64,000 bases of DNA. Origin: Sphingorhabdus wooponensis (GTDB lineage: Bacteria > Pseudomonadota > Alphaproteobacteria > Sphingomonadales > Sphingomonadaceae). The notes under the pieces are model-generated. The model had not been told where the DNA came from. It saw only the letters and a program-made list of their open reading frames with translations, and did not search any database. A program made the position numbers and the translations under genes. Below are positions 38,252 through 46,297 of the stretch, piece after piece (positions within the stretch are counted from its first letter, which is position 1; every line of letters starts with the position of its first letter). The stretch is taken from assembly GCF_003933235.1 (NCBI RefSeq), contig NZ_RWJI01000001.1:1-64000 (forward strand). Reading direction: 5' to 3'.

Positions 38252-38326
38252 CACGCAGAGGCGCAGAGCGCGCAGAGCGCGCAGAGGAGCATGGCTAAAT
38301 CTCTGTGTCCTCTGCGCCTCTGCGTG
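38252..38326. repeat. REP-like long inverted repeat with internal CGCGCAGAG units
   Basis: A 17-bp arm CACGCAGAGGCGCAGAG (38252-38268) is matched perfectly by its reverse complement at 38310-38326. Between the arms, CGCGCAGAG occurs twice in tandem (38269-38286). The structure lies 8 bases after the HAD gene stop and about 94 bases before sucC. It resembles dispersed GCAGAGGCGCAGAG-type extragenic elements that I recall from many proteobacterial genomes; it may act as a terminator-like or mRNA-stabilising hairpin. Confidence 0.8.
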
Positions 38327-38333
38327 AAAAATT

Positions 38334-38945
38334 TCAAAGCAGTAAATCAAGCGTCACCAAATCGCGGCGGAGCGAAGCTGCATCCGTAAAATGATGCGCA
38401 ACAAAACCGTTGGCGCGGGCGCTAACGACATTGTCATGATTATCATCAATGAAGATCGCTTCGTCCGGCTTTAACCCGAAGCGTTTCAGTGCAAGCGCAT
38501 AGATCGCCGGATCAGGCTTCACCAATTTTTCGACGCCCGATACGATTATGTCCTGAAAATGGTCGAATATCGGCTGGGTGGGGTGGAAACAATCCCAGAA
38601 TTCTGCGCCAAAATTGGTTATGGCAAATAATGGCACGCCGCGTTGGGCGAGCTCTTGCACAATCTCCAGCGACCCTGACACGGGCCCTGGAATGGTCTCG
38701 TTAAAACGGGTGGGGTAAGCCGCAATCAACGCAGCATATTCTGGAAATTCAGCAATGCGCTCTGCAACCATGTCAGTTAAGGCGCGGCCTGCGTCATGCT
38801 GAAAATGCCATTCGGGAGTCACAACATGCGTGACGAAATATTCCAACATGTCCTTGTCGGCGATAAGCTTGGCAAAAAGATATCGGAGATCCCATTCGAA
38901 CAATACTTTGCCGACATCAAAGACCACGGTGGTTATCTTCGTCAT
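38334..38945 (-). CDS. HAD-superfamily (subfamily IA) hydrolase
   Basis: 203 residues from the ATG at 38945, which has AAGAGG 8 bases upstream. Motifs: nucleophile region 'VVFDVGKVLFEWD' (Asp-x-Gly variant as in YihX-type proteins), motif II 'FAITNFG', motif III Lys in 'KLVKPDPAIYALAL', and motif IV 'EAIFIDDNHDNV'. The cap is the small helical type. Probably a phosphatase for a sugar phosphate or flavin mononucleotide-like metabolite; the substrate is not predictable. It lies downstream of rpmJ on the same strand with a terminator between. Confidence 0.88.
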   Translation of the reverse strand: MTKITTVVFDVGKVLFEWDLRYLFAKLIADKDMLEYFVTHVVTPEWHFQHDAGRALTDMVAERIAEFPEYAALIAAYPTRFNETIPGPVSGSLEIVQELAQRGVPLFAITNFGAEFWDCFHPTQPIFDHFQDIIVSGVEKLVKPDPAIYALALKRFGLKPDEAIFIDDNHDNVVSARANGFVAHHFTDAASLRRDLVTLDLLL

Positions 38946-38989
38946 GCATTGCACCTCTTTGCAGGAAGGACGGAGACGGGGTTTGGGCG

Positions 38990-39061
38990 CAAAAAAACCG
39001 CCCGCGAATCAGATTCGGAGCGGCGTTTTGCCTGAACCATCTGCCCGCTTAGTGCGGGCAG
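38990..39061 (-). terminator. Tandem hairpins terminating rpmJ
   Basis: Leftward from rpmJ there are two hairpins: CTGCCCGC/GCGGGCAG (39041-39061, loop TTAGT), then a longer imperfect stem (38998-39029) built on GAATC/GATTC with flanking CCGC/GCGG, followed by GGTTTTTTTG. The T run makes the second a standard intrinsic terminator. Confidence 0.8.
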
Positions 39062-39068
39062 GGCCAAA

Positions 39069-39194
39069 TTAGCCCTGGCGCGCCTTGAAGCGTGGTTGGG
39101 TCTTGTTGATGACATAAGTGCGACCACGGCGACGAATCACGCGGTTATCGCGATGGCGGCCTTTGAGCGACTTAAGAGAATTAACGACTTTCAT
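39069..39194 (-). CDS. rpmJ: 50S ribosomal protein L36 (zinc-free type)
   Basis: 41 residues: begins '[19 protein letters not shown]', continues with '[17 protein letters not shown]' and ends 'KARQG'. This is the C-minus (zinc-ligand-free) L36 normal for Alphaproteobacteria. It is too short for ordinary gene callers but unmistakable. It stands alone, outside the spc operon, which is typical for this form. Tandem terminator hairpins follow. Confidence 0.97.
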   Translation of the reverse strand: MKVVNSLKSLKGRHRDNRVIRRRGRTYVINKTQPRFKARQG

Positions 39195-39347
39195 CGGATT
39201 TACCCGTCTAATAAATGCATAAAGCTTGAATTGAAGGCGCGCTCCTATGGGTCGGGCTTTAGAAAGTCAAGCGGGATTGGCCTTTTTTGCGGATTCAGCG
39301 CCCATACATCGTAGGATGTGGTAAAGGGTGACCCTAAGGATATGCTT

Positions 39348-39941
39348 ATGATGAAAAATGCCCGGCTGACGCCGCTTCTTGCACTTCTTGTGCTAACCGC
39401 TTGCGTCGTGCCCACGGGGCCGGTCGAGGTCACCCGTTTTAACCGCGCTGCCGAAGGTATTCCTTATGGGACAGGAAGTTTTGCGGTCGCGCTAGTAAGC
39501 GAATCGGTTTCGGACCAGTCACTTGCAGGATCGCCCTATCTGGCCGCTGTGGCGCGCGAAATGCAGCGCATCGGCTATCGGGATAATATAGGAAATTCAG
39601 ATGTGATCGCCGAGGTGCGTTTTGGCGCAACTGTGATTCGCTCCGACCGTCGTGCGCCAGTGTCCGTTGGCGTGGGCGGATCGACAGGGAGCTATGGCTC
39701 GGGCGTTGGTGTTAGTCTTGGTATCAATCTGGGCAATGATTCTGCGGCGCTGTTACAATCCAGCTTGGCTGTTCGCATTGTCCGACGCAGCGACCAGATG
39801 GTGATTTGGGAAGGCACGGCAGTGCAATCCGCAAAAGCGGGGTCACCCGCCGCACAGCCGGGTATCGCGGCATCAAAATTGGCAGAAGCCCTGTTTAAGG
39901 ACTTCCCCGGCGTGTCGGGTGAGACTATCCGCGTGCCATAA
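39348..39941 (+). CDS. DUF4136-type lipoprotein
   Basis: About 197 residues from the ATG at 39348, 7 bases after TAAGGA; in-frame ATGs at 39342 and 39351 are near. The signal peptide ends in a lipobox ('[10 protein letters not shown]', Cys about 20). The mature part has the DUF4136 pattern 'SFAVA...[18 protein letters not shown]...AEVRFG', a Gly/Ser-rich middle ('[16 protein letters not shown]') and '[17 protein letters not shown]'. Such proteins are small outer-membrane or periplasmic lipoproteins of unknown role. It stands divergent from rpmJ and upstream of the M14 peptidase gene. Confidence 0.82.
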   Translation: MMKNARLTPLLALLVLTACVVPTGPVEVTRFNRAAEGIPYGTGSFAVALVSESVSDQSLAGSPYLAAVAREMQRIGYRDNIGNSDVIAEVRFGATVIRSDRRAPVSVGVGGSTGSYGSGVGVSLGINLGNDSAALLQSSLAVRIVRRSDQMVIWEGTAVQSAKAGSPAAQPGIAASKLAEALFKDFPGVSGETIRVP

Positions 39942-39966
39942 ACTTCATTGCGAGAGCGAAACTAAA

Positions 39967-41103
39967 ATGCCGATTACTGACATCAACGCCGCGTTCGATA
40001 GCGGCAACATCATCGTTCATGCCGTCGATGGCCATGTTGCGACACTAGGCATCCGTAAGGACAAGGATTCGGAATTCGCGCAATGGTTCCACTTTCGCGT
40101 GGCATGTACCGCAGGCGAAGAGCTTGAGTTGCGGATTACCGGACTGGAAAGTAGCGCCTATCCCGGTGGCTGGCCCGATTATCGCGCGTGCGTGTCCGAA
40201 GACCGCGATTATTGGGGGCGCGCCGATACGAGTTATGACAAGTCCAAGGACGGCGGCACGTTGACCATCCGTTACACCCCAGCAAGCAATCTTGCATGGT
40301 TTGCCTATTTCGCGCCTTATAGCATGGAACGGCACCATGACCTGATTGCGGAGACAGCATCGTTGGAAGGCGTAAGCTATCGCTGCCTCGGCCACAGTAT
40401 TGAAGGCCAGCCGATTGATTGCCTCGAAATAGGCCATGGCGACACGCAGGTCTGGCTATATGCGCGGCAGCATCCCGGTGAGACTCAGGCGGAATATTGG
40501 ATGGAAGGTGCCATCGATATGCTTACCGACCTCAGCGACCCGCATACACGCGTGCTGCTTGAAAAATGCCGCTTTTATATTGTGCCCAATTGCAATCCAG
40601 ATGGAAGCTGCCGTGGACATTTGCGGACCAATTATCTGGGCATAAACCTGAACCGCGAATGGGCCGAACCCTCGGCAGAGCGCAGCCCCGAAGTATTGGC
40701 CATTCGCAACGCAATGGATGAATCCGGCGTGCATTGGGCCATCGATGTGCATGGCGACGAAGCCATTCCCGCAGCGTTTATGGCGGGTTTTGAAGGCATC
40801 CCTTCATGGACCGATGATCAGGGTGATCGGCATAACGCCTTCATCAACCGTCTTTCGGCGCGCACACCCGATTTCCAGACGGAACTAGGTTATACCAAGG
40901 CTGGTCCCGGCAAAGCCAATCTGTCGATGTCGACCAACCAATTGGCGGAACGATTTGGCCCTTCGCACCAATGCGTCTCCATGACGTTGGAAATGCCCTA
41001 TAAAGACACCGTTCACGGTAATGACCCTGATCAAGGCTGGTCCCCCGAGCGCTGCCGCTTACTGGCGCGCGAATGTCTCGCGACCCTTGCGGAGATGGTG
41101 TAG
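39967..41103 (+). CDS. M14-family zinc carboxypeptidase (cytosolic carboxypeptidase-like)
   Basis: 378 residues from the ATG at 39967. An N-terminal beta-sandwich domain (about 1-125) precedes the peptidase domain, as in the CCP/AGBL-like bacterial group. Zinc motif HxxE as '[15 protein letters not shown]' (about 167-170), substrate-binding 'INLNREW', third ligand His in 'IDVHGDE', and the catalytic Glu in 'MTLEMPYK'. No signal peptide, so cytosolic. The substrate is probably a C-terminal peptide or an amino-acid amide; it is not known. Confidence 0.9.
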   Translation: MPITDINAAFDSGNIIVHAVDGHVATLGIRKDKDSEFAQWFHFRVACTAGEELELRITGLESSAYPGGWPDYRACVSEDRDYWGRADTSYDKSKDGGTLTIRYTPASNLAWFAYFAPYSMERHHDLIAETASLEGVSYRCLGHSIEGQPIDCLEIGHGDTQVWLYARQHPGETQAEYWMEGAIDMLTDLSDPHTRVLLEKCRFYIVPNCNPDGSCRGHLRTNYLGINLNREWAEPSAERSPEVLAIRNAMDESGVHWAIDVHGDEAIPAAFMAGFEGIPSWTDDQGDRHNAFINRLSARTPDFQTELGYTKAGPGKANLSMSTNQLAERFGPSHQCVSMTLEMPYKDTVHGNDPDQGWSPERCRLLARECLATLAEMV

Positions 41104-41201
41104 ATTTTTGACCTCGCTAAAAACCCTTTCTTCGGTTTCATGACCTTGGCGATTTGACCAACTTGCGTTAGGGCGCCGGCAAACAATTTAGGAAAGTAAA
41201 T

Positions 41202-41885
41202 ATGCCGAAACTCATCCTCATCCGTCACGGCCAATCGCAGTGGAACCTCGAAAACCGCTTTACTGGCTGGTGGGATGTGGATGTCACTGAAAAAGGTGCG
41301 GCTGAGGCTTGGGCAGCGGGCGTGTTGATGAAGGAAAAGAGCATCGCGCCCGATACCGCTTTTACCAGCGTGCAGACGCGGGCAATAAAGACGCTCAATT
41401 TGGCACTTGAGGCGATGGGGCGTTTGTGGGTTCCAGTAACCAAGAACTGGCAATTGAATGAACGGCATTATGGAGGGCTAACGGGCCTGGATAAGGCAGA
41501 GACAGCGGCAAAGCATGGCGAAGATCAGGTGAAGATCTGGCGCCGCAGCTTCGACATTCCGCCGCCGCGGCTTGCGGTAGGGTCGCCATATGATCTGTCG
41601 TCTGATCCGCGTTATGCCGGCATCAATATTCCAGCTTCAGAAAGCCTGAAAGACACCATCAACCGTGTGCTGCCTTATTGGGAAAGCGCGATTGTACCTG
41701 AGTTGCAGGCCGGGAAAACTGTTTTAATTTCGGCGCACGGCAATAGCCTGCGCGCGCTCGTCAAGCATCTGTCGGGCATTTCGGACGCCGATATTAACGG
41801 CTTGGAAATCCCCACGGGTCAGCCAATCATATATGAATTGGACGACCATCTGAACGGCGAATATTATTATCTTTCGGAGCGGTAA
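41202..41885 (+). CDS. gpmA: 2,3-bisphosphoglycerate-dependent phosphoglycerate mutase
   Basis: 227 residues. The active-site '[21 protein letters not shown]' (phospho-His about 10), '[14 protein letters not shown]' and '[16 protein letters not shown]' motifs are complete. It interconverts 3- and 2-phosphoglycerate in glycolysis. The start has an AGGAAAG ribosome site. Length is at the short end (E. coli 250), normal for Alphaproteobacteria. It is followed by the short palindrome ACCCGCGCGGGT (41895-41906). Confidence 0.96.
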   Translation: MPKLILIRHGQSQWNLENRFTGWWDVDVTEKGAAEAWAAGVLMKEKSIAPDTAFTSVQTRAIKTLNLALEAMGRLWVPVTKNWQLNERHYGGLTGLDKAETAAKHGEDQVKIWRRSFDIPPPRLAVGSPYDLSSDPRYAGINIPASESLKDTINRVLPYWESAIVPELQAGKTVLISAHGNSLRALVKHLSGISDADINGLEIPTGQPIIYELDDHLNGEYYYLSER

Positions 41886-41988
41886 ATTCTCTTTACCCGC
41901 GCGGGTGTTTAACGCCGCGTTGCTGGATTGCGCCATTTGCACCACAAGGCTAAGGCCATTGCCATCGAACTTGTCAGGGGAGTGACAT

Positions 41989-42477
41989 ATGACTGACGCA
42001 GCGCCGATCATTGGCATCATCATGGGAAGCCGTTCGGATTGGGAAACGATGCGAGAGGCTTCGGCGACACTTGCTGCGCTGCACATTCCCCATGAATGCA
42101 AAGTGGTGTCTGCGCATCGCACGCCCGAACGTCTTTATGACTATGCCAAGGGGGCCGTTGGTCGCGGCCTGAAATGCATCATTGCTGGCGCGGGCGGCGC
42201 GGCGCATCTGCCCGGCATGGCAGCATCCATGACGCGCTTGCCTGTGCTGGGCGTACCCGTACAGTCCAAGGCGCTGGACGGTATGGATAGCCTTTTGTCC
42301 ATCGTGCAAATGCCCGCTGGCATTCCTGTTGGCACATTGGCAATCGGCAAAGCGGGCGCAACAAATGCGGCGCTTTTGGCGGCGGCAATGCTGGCCAATG
42401 AAGACACCGCGCTCGCCGAACGGTTGGATGCCTGGCGCACGGCTCAGACGGCTTCGGTCGCCGAAACACCTGAATAA
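41989..42477 (+). CDS. purE: N5-carboxyaminoimidazole ribonucleotide mutase PurE
   Basis: 162 residues, '[12 protein letters not shown]' (phosphate-binding loop), '[14 protein letters not shown]', '[17 protein letters not shown]' and '[22 protein letters not shown]' are all present. It converts N5-CAIR to CAIR in purine synthesis, with PurK encoded 9 bases downstream. A GGGGAG ribosome site precedes it. Confidence 0.97.
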   Translation: MTDAAPIIGIIMGSRSDWETMREASATLAALHIPHECKVVSAHRTPERLYDYAKGAVGRGLKCIIAGAGGAAHLPGMAASMTRLPVLGVPVQSKALDGMDSLLSIVQMPAGIPVGTLAIGKAGATNAALLAAAMLANEDTALAERLDAWRTAQTASVAETPE

Positions 42478-42486
42478 GGTTCGGTT

Positions 42487-43557
42487 ATGGCCGCGTTACC
42501 CCCCGGATCGACTATTGGTATATTGGGCGGTGGTCAGCTTGGCCGCATGCTGGCGACTGCCGCTGCGCAATTGGGCTATCGTTGCCATATTTATGCGCCG
42601 CCGGGGGATAATGTGGCTTTCGATGTCGCCGCCGCTAATACAGTCGCCGCATATGATGATCTGGTCGCGCTGAAGGCATTTGCAACAGCTTGCGACGTGG
42701 TGACTTTCGAATTTGAAAATGTGCCCGTGACGCCGCTGGAATCCATCACGGGCCTTGTTCCGGTCTATCCGCCGCTTAAGGCACTGGAAGTGGCGCAGGA
42801 TCGTGCTGCCGAAAAGCAGTTTGTCCGCGCGCTTGGCGGGAAAACGGCGGAGTTTGCTGTGGCACAGGACGAAAGCGCGGTGCCCGCCGCGATTGCGGCA
42901 GTTGGCATACCGTGCATCCTCAAAACCATACGCATGGGCTATGACGGCAAAGGCCAGTCTAGGATCATGGCTGATGCTGACATCACGGGTGCGTGGGAAC
43001 GCACAGGCGGGCTTCCCCTTATTGCCGAGGCCATGGTGTCGTTTGATGCGGAATTTTCGGTCATATTGACGCGCGGCCAAAACGGTGAAATCCGCTTTTG
43101 GGACAGTTCGCAAAATCTCCATGTCGGCGGGATTCTCGCGAAATCGACTCTGCCATCCGGGCCATTGATCGAAAGCCAGCAGCAAACAGCACGTGATATG
43201 GCCGCGGCGGTCGCATCGGCGCTCGATTATGTTGGCGTGTTTACCGCCGAGTTTTTTGCCAGTACGACGGGTCCCTTGTTCAACGAAATTGCGCCCCGCG
43301 TGCACAATAGCGGACATTGGACCATCGAAGGCGCGGCCACTAGCCAGTTTGAGAACCATATTCGGGCCATTTGCGGGCTCCCGCTTGGAGCCACCGAAAC
43401 GATTGCTGCGCGCGTGGAAATGGAAAATCTGATTGGCGCCGATGGCGACCGTTTTGAACAAATTCTGGCGGACCCTGCGGCGCATCTGCATCTATATGGC
43501 AAGGCAGAAGCACGCCCAGGCCGAAAAATAGGCCATGTCACACGCTTGTATAGGTGA
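42487..43557 (+). CDS. purK: N5-carboxyaminoimidazole ribonucleotide synthase PurK
   Basis: 356 residues, ATP-grasp fold. 'GILGGGQLGRMLATAAAQLG' at the N-terminus, 'VVTFEFENVP', 'CILKTIRMGYDGKGQSRI' and 'FNEIAPRVHNSGHWTIEGAATSQFENH' are PurK signatures. It carboxylates AIR with bicarbonate and ATP. It forms the purEK operon and is followed by folA with 23 bp between stop and chosen start. Confidence 0.97.
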   Translation: MAALPPGSTIGILGGGQLGRMLATAAAQLGYRCHIYAPPGDNVAFDVAAANTVAAYDDLVALKAFATACDVVTFEFENVPVTPLESITGLVPVYPPLKALEVAQDRAAEKQFVRALGGKTAEFAVAQDESAVPAAIAAVGIPCILKTIRMGYDGKGQSRIMADADITGAWERTGGLPLIAEAMVSFDAEFSVILTRGQNGEIRFWDSSQNLHVGGILAKSTLPSGPLIESQQQTARDMAAAVASALDYVGVFTAEFFASTTGPLFNEIAPRVHNSGHWTIEGAATSQFENHIRAICGLPLGATETIAARVEMENLIGADGDRFEQILADPAAHLHLYGKAEARPGRKIGHVTRLYR

Positions 43558-43580
43558 GAAAAAGTCGGCAAGACGGGCGC

Positions 43581-44078
43581 ATGAATCATCCCGAAATCGT
43601 TCTTGTCCTCGCCCGCGCCGCAAATGGAACAATCGGGAAAGATGGCGGTATGCCATGGCATATCCCGGCTGACCTGCGCCATTTTAAACAAGTGACTAAG
43701 GGCCGGCCGATGATCATGGGCCGCAAGACTTTTGACAGTCTGCCGGGCTTATTAGAGGGTCGCCGCCATATTGTCCTGACCCGCGACCGGGACTGGAGGG
43801 AGGAGGGCGCTGAAGTTGTGTATTCGGTCGAGGAAGCGTTAAAGCGCGCCAATGGGCCGCATGTCTGCATCATTGGGGGCGCCGAAATCTACAGCCTATT
43901 TCTGTCACTGGCCGACCGCATTGAGCTCACCGAAATTGCGGCCAGCCCGGATGGTGACGCCACCGTCCCCGCGTTTGACATGTCGATCTGGCAAGAAATT
44001 GCGCGGGAGAGCCATGAAGCTCAAGGCGGTGCTCCAGCCTATGATTTTGTAACGTTATTGCGGCGGGTGGCGACCTAA
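43581..44078 (+). CDS. folA: Dihydrofolate reductase
   Basis: 165 residues from the ATG at 43581; a GTG at 43554 overlapping the purK stop would add nine residues with no family support. Motifs: 'LVLARAANGTIGKDGGMPWHIPADL' (Asp27-equivalent in the PADL helix), 'PMIMGRKTFDSL' and 'CIIGGAEIYSLFL'. It makes tetrahydrofolate for purine, thymidylate and methionine synthesis. It is placed between purK and a dipeptidase gene. Confidence 0.95.
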   Translation: MNHPEIVLVLARAANGTIGKDGGMPWHIPADLRHFKQVTKGRPMIMGRKTFDSLPGLLEGRRHIVLTRDRDWREEGAEVVYSVEEALKRANGPHVCIIGGAEIYSLFLSLADRIELTEIAASPDGDATVPAFDMSIWQEIARESHEAQGGAPAYDFVTLLRRVAT

Positions 44079-44101
44079 AAGTCGTCGCCATAAGGGGGAT
44101 T

Positions 44102-45280
44102 ATGCGTAAGAGAATTTGGATACCGGCGACGTTGATCGCAGCGGCTGCTTTGGGCTTTTTTGGCTTTGCGCCCGGTTATGTCGAAGGGGCCATGAACCAG
44201 ATTGATGGTAAGCCGCTGATCGCCGTCAGCGACGAAGCTAAGGCCTTGCACAAGACGCTGAACATTGTTGACCTGCACAGCGACACATTGATGTGGAACC
44301 GCGACCTAAACGACAGCGTCTCGCGCGGCCATATGGATTTGCCGCGTTTGCAAGAGGGCAATGTCGCGCTGCAATTATTCTCGTCGGTGACAAAGACACC
44401 CAAGAACCAGAATTATGATGGCAATGGGGCTGACACCGACAACATCACCTTGTTGACCATTGCGCAGCTGCAACCCGTGAAGACTTGGAGCTCGTTGGTT
44501 GAGCGATCACTATACCATGCACAAAAACGTGATGCGGCGGTTGCGGGATCGAGCGGGGCGATCAAGGCAGTTGATACGGCAGGCCAGCTGGACGCGTTAC
44601 TATCCGCGCGGCAGAAAGATAAGCGCGCCGTGGGCGCTATGCTGACCATTGAAGGCCTCCAAAATCTGGAAGGGAAGGCGGCTAATTTGGACCGGTTGTA
44701 TGACGCTGGTTTTCGCATGGCTGGCCTGACACATTTTTTTGACAACGAACTGGCAGGTTCGATGCATGGCCTGAAAAAAGGCGGGTTGAGCCCTTTTGGC
44801 CGTGACATTGTTAAGCGTATGGAATCGAAGGGTATGATTATCGACATCGCCCATTTGTCGCATACCGGTGTTGCCGAAGTGTTGGCAATGGCCACGCGGC
44901 CGGTTGTATCCAGCCATGGCGGTGTGCAGGCGACATGTAAGGTCAACCGCAACCTGACCGATGACGAAGTGCGCGGTGTGGCCAAAACGGGCGGCGTCAT
45001 TGGCATTGGCTATTGGGATGGCGCCTTATGCGACACCAGCCCACGCGCGGCAGCCAAGGCCATGAAGCATGTCCGCGATCTGGTGGGCATAGAACATGTC
45101 GCCTTGGGATCGGATTATGATGGCGCGACCACCGTGCGGTTCGACACCTCGCAATTGGTTCAGGTGACGCAAGCCTTGATGGACGAAGGGTTCACGCCAG
45201 CCGAAATCCGGGCCGTCATGGGCGAAAATGCCCTGCGTGTTATCCGCGCTGGCTTGGTGCCAAGGGCAAGTGCCCAATGA
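44102..45280 (+). CDS. M19-family membrane dipeptidase (renal dipeptidase type)
   Basis: 392 residues. An N-terminal membrane/signal segment ('LIAAAALGFFGFAPGYVEGA') suggests periplasmic location. Zinc ligands of the amidohydrolase-like barrel are visible: 'VDLHSDTLMW', 'MLTIEGLQNLEG', 'IIDIAHLSHTGV', 'PVVSSHGGV' and 'VALGSDYDGATTV'. It cleaves dipeptides with broad specificity, D-residues included in some members. AAGGGGG precedes the ATG. Its TGA overlaps the ATG of ribF. Confidence 0.93.
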   Translation: MRKRIWIPATLIAAAALGFFGFAPGYVEGAMNQIDGKPLIAVSDEAKALHKTLNIVDLHSDTLMWNRDLNDSVSRGHMDLPRLQEGNVALQLFSSVTKTPKNQNYDGNGADTDNITLLTIAQLQPVKTWSSLVERSLYHAQKRDAAVAGSSGAIKAVDTAGQLDALLSARQKDKRAVGAMLTIEGLQNLEGKAANLDRLYDAGFRMAGLTHFFDNELAGSMHGLKKGGLSPFGRDIVKRMESKGMIIDIAHLSHTGVAEVLAMATRPVVSSHGGVQATCKVNRNLTDDEVRGVAKTGGVIGIGYWDGALCDTSPRAAAKAMKHVRDLVGIEHVALGSDYDGATTVRFDTSQLVQVTQALMDEGFTPAEIRAVMGENALRVIRAGLVPRASAQ

Positions 45281-46206
45281 TGATTCCCCGCCTTTCTGCC
45301 AAGGACCGGATGCCTGACGCGCTTCGTGGAGGCGTGGTTGCCTTGGGCAATTTTGATGGCTTCCATCTCGGGCATCAGGCCGTTGCGGGCGAAGCGATCG
45401 CGCAGGCGAACGCGGCAGGCCGCCCGGCTATCATCGCGACTTTTGACCCACACCCTGTGCGTTTTTTCGCACCGCAATCACCTTGGTTCCGGCTGACAAC
45501 ATTGGATCAACGGCAGCGGCTTTTTGAAGATGCGGGCGCGGACGCCATGTTGGTGTTTGATTTTGATGCTGAATTGGCGGCGACCAGCGCGGAAGATTTC
45601 ATCGTCAAATTGCTCATTGAGCGACTTGGGGTTTCGGCTGTTGTCACGGGCGAAGACTTCACTTTTGGCAAAGCGCGCGGCGGCAATATCGATGTGCTGC
45701 ATTACATTGGCCGCGCGCACGGGCTGTCCTCGACGGCGATGGGCCCTGTGGTCGATAATGGAGGGGTGATCTCCTCAAGCCGCATCCGCACAGCATTACA
45801 AGACGGCGACTGCGCAACCGCGACCGCCTTGCTGACGCGGCCCTTTACGGTAGCGGGCATTGTCCAGCATGGTGACAAAAACGGTCGACTTCTGGGCTTT
45901 CCCACCGCCAATATCGACATGGGCCATTATCTGCGTCCGCGGTACGGCATTTATGCGGTGAAGGGCCGCCTGCCCGATGGCCGCGTTTTGAACGGTGCGG
46001 CAAATCTGGGTATTCGTCCAACCTTTAACCCGCCCAAAGAATTGCTGGAGCCGCATTTCTTTGACTTTGCCGAAGATCTCTATGGCCAAAATATTGAGAT
46101 TGAATTCCATGCCTTCATTCGTGGCGAGGCCAAATTTGACAGCCTAGATGCGCTTATGGCGCAGATGGCAAAGGATTGTGATCAGGCGCGCGATATTTTG
46201 GCGTGA
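45277..46206 (+). CDS. ribF: Bifunctional riboflavin kinase / FAD synthetase
   Basis: 309 residues. N-terminal FAD synthetase (adenylyl-transferase) half has 'VALGNFDGFHLGHQAV' and 'SSSRIRTALQDGD'; the C-terminal riboflavin kinase half has 'GRLLGFPTANIDMG', 'YGIYAVKG' and 'GAANLGIRPTFN'. It makes FMN and FAD. The gene overlaps the upstream dipeptidase stop and stands in the usual ribF-ileS-lspA order seen in many Proteobacteria. Confidence 0.96.
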   Translation: MMIPRLSAKDRMPDALRGGVVALGNFDGFHLGHQAVAGEAIAQANAAGRPAIIATFDPHPVRFFAPQSPWFRLTTLDQRQRLFEDAGADAMLVFDFDAELAATSAEDFIVKLLIERLGVSAVVTGEDFTFGKARGGNIDVLHYIGRAHGLSSTAMGPVVDNGGVISSSRIRTALQDGDCATATALLTRPFTVAGIVQHGDKNGRLLGFPTANIDMGHYLRPRYGIYAVKGRLPDGRVLNGAANLGIRPTFNPPKELLEPHFFDFAEDLYGQNIEIEFHAFIRGEAKFDSLDALMAQMAKDCDQARDILA

Positions 46207-46297
46207 CATTCAATGGGTCAGAGCGACCCTCTCGTTCGGTAGTACTGCGCTCAAATAGTTGTCTAAAGCGCCAACCTCCCCTAAGCACCCGCACGAT

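Noticed and set aside
41895-41906. Palindrome ACCCGCGCGGGT after gpmA
   Set aside because: It has almost no loop and only a short GTTTAA after it; too weak to call a terminator.
42496-43491. 331-residue open frame on the minus strand
   Set aside because: It lies antisense to purK, which has full family signatures; the long frame is a by-product of purK codon use.
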